In this document: piece after piece, positions 1 to 10,620 of the stretch | How the letters are laid out: every line of letters starts with the position of its first letter | Numbering within the stretch: position 1 is the stretch's first letter | Source: Codonopsis lanceolata | Taxonomy: Eukaryota; Streptophyta; Magnoliopsida; Asterales; Campanulaceae | Reading direction: 5' to 3' | DNA: 64,000 nucleotides | NCBI GenBank assembly: GCA_013146195.2 | Contig: CM028377.1 | Location: 162,936,545-163,000,544, forward strand | Program-made: the position numbers and the translations under genes | Notes under the pieces: model-generated | Seen by the model: the letters and a program-made list of their open reading frames with translations, nothing else | The model's database searches: none | Told to the model about the DNA's origin: nothing

Positions 1-1168
1 CATCTAGTCTTTATGTTAAGTCTCATGGTGATGCAGTAAATACTGCATCTAGTTTTGTGTTAGCCTGATAATGAAGTAATGGATATTGCATCAGATATTT
101 GCTTAGGTTTCTCTATTAGTGATGCATGGATATGGCATCAGATACTAGCTTGGGTTTCTCTGATATTGATGCAATGGATGTTGCATCAGATTAGGTGATA
201 ATTTTGTGTTCATGCAATATTGCATCAGATTTTGTGTTATGTTTTGTGCCTATGCAATGAATATTACATTAGGTTTTGTGGAGATGTAATGGATATTGCA
301 TCAGATTTTGTGATAATTTTGTGGTAATGCAATGGATATTGCACTTGATTTTGTATTAATCTTGTAGTGGTGCAATGGATACTGCATCTGGTTTTATAGT
401 AATACAATGGATATTTCATCAGATTTAGACATATGTTTCTCTGTTAATGATACAATGGATATTGCGTCAGATCTTGTTCTAGTCTTGTGCTGATATAATG
501 GATATGACATCTGGCTTTATGAAGATGTGATGAACATTGCATCGTATTTTGTGTTAAGTTTTGTGGAGATGTAATGGATATTACATCATATTTTGTGTTA
601 GTCTTGTAGCAATGTAAGAGACATGACAGTAGGTTTTGTGGAGATGCAATAGATATTGCATCAAATTTTCTGATAATTTTGTGATGATGCAATGGATATT
701 GCATATGATTTTGTATTAGTCTTGTAGTGATGCAACGAATATTGTTTCTGGTTTTGTAAATAATGCAATGGATATTGCATTAGATTTTTGCATAGGTTTC
801 TCTGTTAGTGATGCGATGGGTATTGCATCAGATCTTGTGATAATTTTGTGATAATGCAATGGATATTGCATCTAATTTTGTGATAATGTAATAGATATTG
901 CATCTGATTTTGTAATAATGCAATGGATATTACATTTGATTTTGTTATAATGCAATGGATATTACATCTGATTTTGTGATCTTGCAATGGATATTGCATC
1001 TAGGCTTGTTTCAAGTTGTTAGGTAATGCAATGGATATTACATCTAATTTTGTGATAATGCAATGGATATTGCATCTGATTTTGTGATAAGGCAATGAAT
1101 ATTACATCTAATTTCGTGATAATGCAATGAATATTGCATCTAGATCAGCGTTATTTTCACTACGTTGC
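1..1168. repeat. Minisatellite array, about 32-bp unit with internal dyad
   Basis: Dozens of degenerate head-to-tail copies of a roughly 32-bp unit, cleanest at 840-1130. Most units contain ATGCAAT, four bases, then ATTGCAT, which is a 7-bp inverted repeat able to form a small hairpin. The array runs off the left edge, so its full length is unknown. Short minus-strand open frames across it are by-products of the repeat and are not called as genes. Confidence 0.9.
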
Positions 1169-1279
1169 AATGAATATTGCAAACTATCTTCCCACATCAC
1201 AACTTGTTTTGGCTTAGAGCTGAACTACGACTCGGTTTGATTCCTGAAAATGACCAGCACCAGCATCACCATACCCTTC

Positions 1280-1660
1280 CTAGAAACGTCGAGATGGCCG
1301 ACGTGGTACTACAGGAACAGGAGGACCCGAACTCCACGAATCTTCACCAATTTCTAACAAACGAGCGTCCAACCCGTTTGTGAATTTACACTCCAACATG
1401 ACTCGAAGAGTACGCCTGATTATGCGAGAATGCTCTTCCATCATTACAATAGCCCAGTCAAGATAAACACACGACAACATTATGTTTTCTGGGAACACAT
1501 AAGCAGTGGCACGTCTGGATTTGCCCAGATCCCACATCTCACAAATTAACTCTGGAATGTCACATTCACATCCATCCAGTGCCATTAAGGGACGATCCCA
1601 GTATGGTACAACTTGCTTCTTACCAAATTGTCGTAGGATCCTATACATCAGATAGAAAGT
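1280..1660 (-). pseudogene. Plant-mobile-domain-like fragment
   Basis: A minus-strand open frame of about 122 codons, extendable a few codons upstream (TTFYLMYRILRQFGKKQ). The YRILRQFG..Q.(I/V)P pattern followed by an acidic and then tryptophan-rich stretch resembles the C-terminal part of the plant mobile domain (aminotransferase-like family), found in plant MULEs, some gypsy elements and domesticated MAIN-type genes. The usual domain is several hundred residues, so this is at best a fragment. No transposon ends were found around it. It sits between two tandem arrays, which also argues against a working gene. The assignment rests on motif resemblance alone. Confidence 0.4.
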
Positions 1661-2159
1661 CGTCCTGCAAAGATGACTTGTGCAAACACGCTAGTACGTG
1701 TGGAATCGCTCAATTTTCCAATAAGTGATTACCCTAATGATATCCAGAGAATTTGCATGAGCAAAATGCTTAACCCAAAGAGCCACACTCTCCTTCCAGG
1801 AGCCACACCCTTTGACCTCTTTATCCAACCCAACTTTTTAGCCATTCTGCCCGACAGTTTGACCAAATTGTAACCTATCCACGGGCTACATTTGTAGCTC
1901 AATTATTTCAGCTCGTCAATATCCCCTTACTGGCTGAAACAAATCCCATCTCACAATCACTCAAAAGCCAAAGCAGTCGCCCATGAGCCATGTTTCCCCA
2001 AAATACAATGTGTACAACAAATAACAAAAAAATCAATTGTTTTCCCAAACGAAACAAAAATAGGTCTTTTCACATATGATTGTGCATAAATTGTTTGGTC
2101 CAGGGTCGGTCAAATTTATTGCATATACATCATATGGTGTCTCCCACACACCTCCAACA
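1661..2159. other. Unassigned spacer
   Basis: Single-copy-looking sequence between the plant-mobile-domain-like fragment and the next satellite. A 66-codon plus-strand frame at 1673-1873 has no recognisable motif. It may be the remaining 5' part of the same element. Confidence 0.4.
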
Positions 2160-3700
2160 ATTAATTGACATGATTGCTTGTAAACATTTAAATTTTTTGA
2201 GTTAAATTGTGCATCTCTGATAGTTAAATTCTTTGGACATGATTTATACAACATTTAAATCTTTTGAGTTAAATTTTGCAACTTTGATATTTATCTCTCT
2301 TGACATGATATATGCAACATTTAATTATTTTTAGTTAAATTATGCATTTTTGATACTTAATGCTCTTAACGTGAATTATACATCTGCAGCATTTAATTCG
2401 TTAGAGTTAAATTACCCCTATCTGATATTAATCTCTCATAACATGATTTATGCAACATTTAATTCCTTTGAGTTAAATTATGCATCACATATATTTTTAT
2501 TCTCTTAACATGATTTATACATCTGCAGCATTTAATTCTTTTGAGGTAAATTGCCCCTCTTTGATATTTATCTCCCATAACATGATTTAGGCAAACATAT
2601 ATATAATTCTTTTGAGTTGAATTATACATATGTGATATTTAAATTCTTTGGACATGATTTATGCACCATTTAATTCTTTTGAGTTAAATTATGCATTTCT
2701 GATACGTATTGCTCTTAACATGATTTATACATCTGCAGCATTTAATTCGTTTGAGTTAAATTACCCATCTCTGATATTTATCTCCCATAACAGAATTTAT
2801 ACATATGCAACATTTGATTCTTTTTGAGTTAAAATATGCATTTCTGATATTTATCTCTCATAACATGATTTATGCAAACATTTAATTCTTTTGGGTTGAA
2901 TTATACATATGTGATATTTAAATTCTTTGGACATGATTTATTCAGCATTTAATTCTTTTGAGTTAAATTATGCATCTCTGATATTTATCTCTCTTGATAT
3001 AATTTATGCAGCATTTAATTCTTTTGAGTTAAATTATGCATTTATGATACTTATTGCTCTTAGCATGATTTATACATATGCATCATTTAATTTGTTTGAA
3101 TTAAATTGCTCATCTCTGGTATTTATCTCCCATAAAATGATTAATACATATGCAGCATTTGATTATTTTGAATTAAAATATGCATTCCTGATGTTTATTC
3201 CCCATAACATGATTTATACATCTGCAATATTTAATTCTTTTGATTTAAATTATGCATCTATGATATTTATCTCTTTTGACATGATTTACGCAACATTTAA
3301 TTCTTTTGAGTTAAATTATGCATCTCTGATATGTAAATTCTCTTAACATGATTTATACATTTATAGCATTTAATTCTTTTGATGTTAAATTATGCATCTC
3401 TGATATGTATTGCTCTTAGCATGATTTATACATCTGCAACATTTAATTATCTTGAGTTAAAATATGCATTCTTGATATTTATTGCCCATAACATGTTTTA
3501 TGCAAACATTTAATTCTTTTGAGTTAAATAGTGCATCTTTGATATTTATTTCTTTTGATATGATTATGCATCGCTAACATTTGATTCTTTTGAATGAGTT
3601 ATGTGTTGCTTACATTTTGATTCTTTTGAATTGATCATGCATCACTCACACATGTTAATTATGTTGAATTTATCATGCATCGCTAATGTTTAATTCTTTC
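2160..3700. repeat. Satellite array, 66/72-bp units
   Basis: About 20 tandem units built on a pattern of 'catgatttatgcaacattta', a 'ttttgagttaaattatgcat' block and 'ctgatatttatct'. Two length classes alternate: about 66 bp, and about 72 bp with an extra acatctg-like insert. Both lengths are multiples of three, so one frame stays open over several units and gives a 139-codon repeat frame at 2927-3346. The last 150 bp (3550-3700) are diverged and shorter units. Nothing suggests the frame is expressed. Confidence 0.9.
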
Positions 3701-3929
3701 AAATTAATTGTGCATCACAACACATTTAGCACTTTCAAATAATAGAGCATATACACCACTAGCACATTTAAAATTACATATGCATACAATAATTAATAAA
3801 TTTAACAAATGAACTACAAAACAAATACAATGATGAATACAAGATAGGAAGCATAGTTTTTACCGAGCGCACACCCTCCAGGAGCCGGTATTCATCTGAC
3901 AAAGCTTCCTCGATAGGAAGGTCCGACCA

Positions 3930-4034
3930 TCACATAAATGTTTCCAGTATCGTGTTGACTAGGGCCACCCCTAGGAACATAGACACTTCATCATCATGTT
4001 TACTTGGTCCACCCCTAGGAATATAGACTTTTCA
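3930..4034. repeat. 46-bp minisatellite, left part
   Basis: Units of about 46 bp (gtttactaggtccaccccta, then ggaacatagac and a tcatcat stretch). The same units resume at 8043-8070, 9352-9459 and 10741-10784. The array was therefore continuous before three separate transposon insertions split it. Confidence 0.8.
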
Positions 4035-4742
4035 TGTAAGACCCTGATTCCCGGTTAGCTTGAATTGCGTGCAATGCTCGCATTTCTTCCTTGGTTGATC
4101 GCTTGTTTGGCTTGTGAGAGATTCTAGATGTGTATGAGAGATCACATTGAACCAAAATACTTTTAAGAGATGTCATATAGTTGTTGAATTTCTAAAGTCA
4201 CAAGTTGTAACTCGATGATAGTCGAAATGCGACGCGATTGAGAGTTTACGCCGGTTTTTTGTTCCTGACCTCGATTTGGTCCTAGATAATTACATGATGA
4301 GTGATTAACATGTTTAGATGTGTTATACTTCTATTTGGATGTATTCCTTAAGTCTCGTGAAGTTTTGACGCTCTGAGGATAGCAATTCTCCTTATCGCGT
4401 AGTTTAAGATTGAGCTGGGTGATCGTCTCGTCTTTCGGGAGCTCATTTCTCCTATCTGTTGTTAATCATCTGAGGATCATTCAGACCTATTTAATATCCT
4501 TTTGAAGTTTTTATAATCATGGGTTGTTGCCCGTCGGTTTGTGGTTTCATTTGACGTTTTAGTTGTTGTGCCTTAGCCGCTTGAGTTGTTTCGGGTGTTG
4601 TTTATGGGAGTTTAGACCTACTTTGAAAGTGATTTTAGACTTGTGTGGTTTAGCCAAGTGTTTGAGTACTTTAAGGGTTGAATTATAAGTCGTTTAAGCT
4701 TGCGGTTGGTTGCATGCGAGAACACCAAGGCAAGAAAATCAA

Positions 4743-4782
4743 GTGAAGCGGTCGCTTCACTCATCTCCATGCGATCGCATGG
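4743..4782 (+). promoter_or_regulatory. Twin palindromes in the U3 of the 4-kb LTR
   Basis: GTGAAGCGGTCGCTTCAC (4743-4760, 8-bp arms around GT) is followed after 6 bp by the perfect palindrome CCATGCGATCGCATGG (4767-4782). Their centres are 23 bp apart, about 220 bp upstream of the TATA box. Both share the core GCG(G/A)TCGC. The same arrangement with different arms occurs at 45488-45531 in another LTR family. Confidence 0.7.
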
Positions 4783-5003
4783 GTCCTACGGACAGCAATG
4801 TCCCTGTTTTGATATTTTGATGTTCAATTCCTATTCTACCCATTCTAAACCCCCTCTAAACCCTTCCTAACCCCCATACTAAGTCCTAATCATGTCCTAA
4901 CATGTTTGGGTACTTAATTAGAGTTTGATTAGTGGTGGATTACATCTAAACTTCACTAATTGTACCATGGAATTTCCCTTTGTGCCCTCATTTGTTTGGG
5001 AGG

Positions 5004-5011
5004 TATAAATA
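5004..5011 (+). promoter_or_regulatory. TATA box of the 4-kb LTR
   Basis: TATAAATA followed by a CT-rich leader from about 5035 marks the likely U3/R boundary. Transcription would be expected to start near 5035-5045. Confidence 0.65.
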
Positions 5012-5246
5012 GTCTAACCCTTCACAAGTTCAGCCAATTTCTTCATTCTTCCCCTTCTTCTTCAACGGTATAGAGTGAGAAAGAGTTGGGAGACATGGGG
5101 GCTTTGAATCCCTAGCTTCTTCTTCCTCAAATCCATGGAGATCCGACCGTTAGATCACCTCCAAACTTCGGATTCTTGACATATTCAACGAGTAGAACGA
5201 CTTCACCGTTCGGATTTCGATTCTCTTGAGTTTTCACTCAAGCTAG

Positions 5247-7361
5247 GTAAGCTACTAGACTCCCTCTTCCATTGATTTTGTGCTCATTGACCCTAAGGAA
5301 AACAAATATGCTTGCTATTTGAGGTCAATGAGTACACATGTATGTTGTGTGTGATTTTATTTTGATTTTTGGATTTTTTTTGTGAGTGAACTTGCTAGAA
5401 GCATGAGTAGGTTGATTTCTATGTTTAATGAAGTATGTTATTAAGCTTCATTTGGTAATTTTGGACTTGGGTATGATGGGTATTTGATTCCTTAAAAACA
5501 TAGGGTTTGACTATGTGTTGATGTAGCAAATGGGTTCTTGATTATATGAATGATTTTTGGGAATATTATGAGTTGTTGGATCACACATGTTATGGGTTTA
5601 AGGTTTGGAAGTATACTTGATGAATCTTGAATTTTGATTGTAAGCATGAAAGAAGAATTTTTACAATGAATTCCATGTTGGAATGTTTCGTTTGACTTTT
5701 AAAAATAGAGTTGACTATCATGCATATAAGAGTATGTTGCTATCTAATTCATGAATTTTGGTTATGAGCATGTATAATGAATTATTATTATTGATTACAT
5801 GAATAAAATGTAAGGTTTGACTTTATTGGGTTGAGTTGACTATTATGCATATAAGAGTATGTTGGTCAACTATAATCCATGAATTGAAGGTTATGAACAT
5901 GTTAGATGAATTTACATGTTGGTTATGAACATGCTCGATGAATTTACATCTTGCTTAGATAAATGGTTGTTTTGAATGAAAGCATGCTTGATTTAAATGT
6001 TAACTTGAGACACATGCTTGAAATGTGATGGTTGACTTTAAATGTTAAGTGTTGACCTATGAACTATGTTTTGGGGTTTTTGTTGGGAAGGTATGGATTG
6101 TTGGGTTGCACAATGTTGCTAACCTTGAGAACTTAGCCATGAACATTAGCTAATGAATTATGAGGGCTATGATGCAAATAGCTTCTATGCCTTCAAATTT
6201 GAAAATAGTAGAAATAACTCAACGGAGTCGATTATGGATTTATATGAACATAGAGAACTACATATTGAAATCCTACGGAATTTGGGGTAGTTTTGATGGA
6301 GGTTAAGCCTCCGAGCGTTTTCAAGTGTATAAAGAACACTTGGGCATTAGAGACTTAATATTATTACTCTAATGTGTTTATGAGTTAGTTAGCATAGAAA
6401 TGCATAACTATGTGAGTTAAAAGTAAATATCTACTTGATTGGATTAGTGCAGTGTGTTGTACTTTTCCTTTGGATGAGCATGCGAGTATATATTACCTAT
6501 GCTTGTGTTTGAGTCCAACTGGCGGTTTTTGGTTTGAGTCTTTGGCGGGACGATGCATTGTCTTTACGAATTGTGAGATTCGTGATCGCAATGGATCGTC
6601 GCGCCGGGTTTGCACACACCCCTCCATCGATGGCCACGGTGGGGAAGTAGCTGATCTTAGTTAGAGTAATACACATGACTTTGATAGCTATGGAACCCGA
6701 GCGGGATTGTTTCGGGGCGTCGATGCCACGAAAGGGTTATCGAGGACACGTTTGTTTCGCATGAGTTACACGTTGGAAACGGAAAGGAAAATCATCTTCT
6801 CTCTCTTATGTGGTTTATTTTACGAGTACGTATATGAATTGTTGTGCTACGTGGTTATGATATGATTTACATGAGATGATGATTACTTGATGAAATGTTA
6901 TAGTAAAAATATAACATGCTAATGAAATGATGATTTTCATGATATGATGTTATACTAAAAATATAACATGTTATGTATGTTTAGAATGGAAACAATAGTC
7001 TCCCATATATGAATTATTATATGAGTTGTGATAAATGAAGAATTATGAGATTCATGGTATGATTGGGTTATGTGGCTTGACGATAAGTTAAAATGTGGAA
7101 TTAACATGCTACACATTTTTGGAAGTGAGATGCATACTTTATATGATATGGATTACTTCATGATAAATTATGTAGAATTGCGTTCCATATGATTATAGAT
7201 GAAGAGTGGGTTTATGTTGAGAATTATACCATGACATGACATATTATAAGTATGACATGAGATGTACATGTTTTATTTGAGCATTATGCCATGCCATGAC
7301 ATTGCATCTTTAGTAGCTTACTAAGTCATTATGACTTACTCGTTTGCTTTGTTTTCCTTAG
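5247..7361 (+). other. Putative leader intron within the LTR
   Basis: A donor-like site (ctag, then gtaagc) at 5247 lies about 240 bp after the TATA box. A pyrimidine-rich acceptor (gttttccttag) ends at 7361. The 2.1 kb between is AT-rich and non-coding. This is inferred from splice-site appearance only. Confidence 0.35.
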
Positions 7362-8070
7362 ATTCGAGCCGAGCTAGTAATTCGAAGTGATTGCCTAGTT
7401 GCGCTTGTGAAGTCTTCTTTTGGCAAGGTTGCTACCTTAGTTTAGTTCATTTTCTTTTGGTAAGGACGTTGGGAAAAGTGAAGTTATGTAAACTTCATGA
7501 TGGGTAGCAAACTTATTTGTGAATGTAATATTTATACTTATGTTGGTTAACACTTGTTCTTTTAGAAGCTGGCTTGTGTTAGTCGTGCTTGGTGGATGTG
7601 ATGATTAGATCCTAGTTATGTTGTATTGATGGTTAATATATCATGTTTGTTCTCCGGCATGTTTTTAGCCGTTGAGTATGTTAGACTAGAGTCTTAGACT
7701 TAGTGTAATGTTGGGTTCCGGCTGTAACGTCGCCGATGACTTGGTTTATTGTTGCTATATATTTATATTGCATGACAGGGAGTTTTGCTCTACGTGCCCA
7801 ATGTTGCGGCACGTGCGTCGAATTTTTGGACCGAGAGATTAATGATCTCTTTGGTTGTATTTAGTTTGAGCTTGTTAGCTCGGGCGCCACTGTGATATTA
7901 TGTTTCGCTTCCGCATGTGTTTTAAGTTGTTGGCGTATTGTCGTTATGGCCTTACCCATTATTTGTTATTTGCTTGTTGTTGCTTGTTTCCCAACGGCAC
8001 GACCTTGGGATCTCGTCTTGGGATCCAGGTCGGGTCGTCACATTTCATCATCATGTTTACTAGGTCCACC

Positions 8071-9351
8071 TATTGTTTCTCATTGTATCTTAATTTGCAA
8101 TTGCTCATTCTTTACTATAGGTTCTATACTTAGTGGCTAAATGGGCTGCGTACCAGCTAGCGTGACAAATGTGTATAGAAATTTGCCTTTATAATAGTTT
8201 CTCTAGACTTCATAGGTTTCGACAAGTCCTCTCCAGAAGATTGCAGCAAAAGCTTCACCAGCAGCCTTCACCAGCAGACCTTGTCTGCATTCAAAACAGC
8301 AGTATGATGTGTTATAGAATGTCCAGCTCAACAAATATCTTAAGGATTATTAATTCAGATATTCTCAATGTCAGTTTGAATTAATCTGTCAATTGATTGA
8401 CTCCTGAATTCAAGGAACACGCCTTCCCAGCTTTTCCGAAGAATGAAGACTTACGCTTCCTGAACATGGCAGAGCAGGTATACAGTCTGACACAAACAGA
8501 TTGTACCAACTACTACAAGTCTGCAACTCTATTTGTCTCTCACCTGCTAATTTCAGTACCTACTCTTCTCCATACCTCGATGAGTCCCAGTTGAAGATGA
8601 AGTCAACAAAGCAGCTCCTTGCATTTAATGCATTCAACCTAATAGAGTTGTTACTCATTTTGTCTTCTCCAACGGTCTCATGAATGCTCTAATATAAATA
8701 TTGTCATTGAAGACTGAAGAATTAAGAATGCTCTGAATTTATTCAACAACATCAAGTCATCTTACTCAATGCATTCAAGAAATCATAAACTGATCAAGGA
8801 AGTCCTCAATAACAACAGCAAATATCTGCACATTAATTGCTACTAATTTGCATCTTTGTGTTGTATCCATTTACTATTCTTCTGCACCGTGAATATTCTG
8901 TTTTTCCCAAATATTCACTTCCCCACCCCTAAACGCAAGTCAAATATTTTGTACACGATTCATTAGAGATTTCTGTAATAGAACTAGTGGAAAACATTGT
9001 GCACTTTCAAATCCAAGATTGATTGCTTTGGTGGTGGACGTAATACTTTTTATAGTACGAACCATCTCAAAATTCATGTGTTCTATGTTTTCTTATACTT
9101 TATGTTTTATATTGTTATCTGCTATTTAACTTATTCCTTTGAGCGTCAAACTTCAGTGAACAACCAAGTCTACTGGTAGTGCTTCACCAGCAGACTTAGT
9201 ATGTCTTCCTTACAAGTCTTCCATTACTTCAACCTTTTCAATATGTTGTTAGTATTTGTCTTAGGAACTCTCATAAAAAGATTTTAAAGTGTAACTAGGT
9301 TATTCAACCCCCCCCCCTTCTAGCCAAGTATTGTGCCCTTTGGTACTAACA
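8071..9351 (+). mobile_element. Solo LTR of a Ty1/copia element, 1281 bp
   Basis: It begins tattg (probably mutated from TGTTG) and ends ggtactaaca. The 5-bp TSD is ccacc (8066-8070 and 9352-9356), and removal restores the minisatellite unit ...taggtccacccctagg.... Near the 3' end it has a C-homopolymer (9310-9318) and the core 'gtacacgattcattagagat ... ggtggtggacgtaat ... gtacgaacca', shared with the other copia LTRs in this window. There is no coding sequence. Confidence 0.8.
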
Positions 9352-9459
9352 CCACCCCTAGGAACATAGACACTCCAACATCGTGTTTACTAGGCCCACT
9401 CCTACGAACATAGACATTCCAACATCATGTTTACTAGGTCCGCTCCTAGGAATATAAAC
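9352..9459. repeat. 46-bp minisatellite, middle part
   Basis: Two and a half units between the copia solo LTR and the Mutator-like element. The last nine bases (aatataaac, 9451-9459) are the left TSD of that element. Confidence 0.8.
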
Positions 9460-9859
9460 GAAAAAATTACAAGCCGGTACATTTTTAAAAATGTGTTTTC
9501 AAATCAATCCAGTCATTTTTTAAACATATCTTTTAGATACAATTTTGAGGTAAAAGTACATTACTACCCCATTTGTATCGTACAGGAAGAAAAAGGCGCG
9601 GATAGGACTCAACTTTCTCCATTTGCAGTCCCGATGTCATCGATTATGTGCACAGTAAAAGTAAAAGTGAGTGACTGACCGGTCATTTCACTTTCTCCAT
9701 TTTCTAAATGATTCAGGGGCATCATGAGATATGACACAAAGCTTTCAAGCGTTGTTACTATTGTCGATCCTAATGGTGGTCCACTTGGTATAGCCAAGCC
9801 CAAAACCGTCGCCTCCTTTCTGTAGATCTTTGGGTTCGCTTCCTTTGTCGGTTGTTTCT

Positions 9860-10330
9860 TTTGTTTATAAGATTTGCAGGTGAGAGTTCCTAGGGTCCAC
9901 ATACGGAAAGTGACGACGGGTAGGGTCGGGTCGTCGGAGACGGGGACGGTGAGAGCGACTTGCTCGATCGGAGAATTCTCGTCCGGCGACTGAGATGGAG
10001 AATTCTCGTACTCCCATTATACTTCCCTTCCACAAATGCAAAATTCATCGCCATTAGCAAACCAAGCTCCTGCTGCGACGCCGACCCGTCCCTGTGCCCG
10101 CCCCACACGTTTCGAGCTCAATTCGGGCTTTCCGTCAATGGGTCGTCGATCATGTTGACTAGACCGAACCCAGTGGTGGATCCGTTGGTGGCAGGTTCGA
10201 TTATTCGGACAGCAGTGCCGTAAATCTATTTCGTTACCGGAGTTTCGTGGCTTGAAGATCCAGTCCGCTAAATCTACCCGATCGGTATATTCGAGCTCCA
10301 GACACCAATGCCGCAGAGGACGTATCGTTT
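9860..10330. pseudogene. GC-rich gene-like fragment inside the MULE, unidentified
   Basis: Base composition rises sharply here. Several frames stay open on both strands: plus-strand 9960-10223, which lacks an ATG start, and minus-strand 9890-10108. An acceptor-like tttgcag followed by a donor-like gtgag lies at about 9874-9884. No domain or conserved motif is recognised, and no single long frame spans the segment. It is best read as one or more captured exon fragments. A protein search against plants would settle its origin. Confidence 0.4.
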
Positions 10331-10452
10331 GTGAGGCTCAGGGAACTGCCGTTGAAGATTTAAATCTCTTACTTTAATATATGTTCTTGTATGTGTACAT
10401 ATTTGTGATTTAGATCAATTGTTTGAGCTTTGACTTCGATTTGTGAACTAAT

Positions 10453-10620
10453 GGGTTTCTGATGCCTGGCGATTGATTTCTGATGCCTGGCATCAGGTTG
10501 ATTTTTGGCATCAGGTTGATTTCTGATGCCTGACATCAGGTTGATTTTTGGCATCAGGTTGATTTCTGATGTCTGGCATCAGGTTGATTTTTGGCATCAG
10601 GTTGATTTTTGGCATCAGAG
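10453..10620. repeat. Palindromic minisatellite in the MULE
   Basis: About four copies of a roughly 43-bp unit made of 'ttgatttctgatgcctggca', 'tcagg' and 'ttgatttttggcatcagg'. Each full unit contains TGATGCCTGGCATCA, a perfect inverted repeat around one T. Confidence 0.85.

Larger units (their letters stand above)
4035..8042 (+). mobile_element. 4.0-kb solo LTR of a Ty3/gypsy element (Tekay/Del-like suspected)
   Basis: The element begins TGTAAGACCC and ends GGGTCGTCACA, the TG...CA ends of an LTR. It is flanked by a perfect 5-bp TSD, tttca, at 4030-4034 and 8043-8047. Removing it rejoins the 46-bp minisatellite. No gag or pol is present, so it is a solo LTR left by LTR-LTR recombination. 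A TATA box lies at 5004-5011. A strong donor-like GT at 5247 and a pyrimidine-rich acceptor ending at 7361 suggest a leader intron. Very long LTRs with these termini fit the Tekay/Del chromovirus clade, but with no coding region the clade is inferred. Confidence 0.85.

Noticed and set aside
444..999. Minus-strand open frames in the 32-bp array
   Set aside because: Frames consist only of repeat units, with no conserved protein features.
1..1168. Possible CRISPR array
   Set aside because: Contiguous degenerate tandem repeats without unique spacers, in plant nuclear DNA.
7892..8140. Overlapping frames at the end of the 4-kb LTR
   Set aside because: They cross the LTR end into flanking minisatellite and have no motif.
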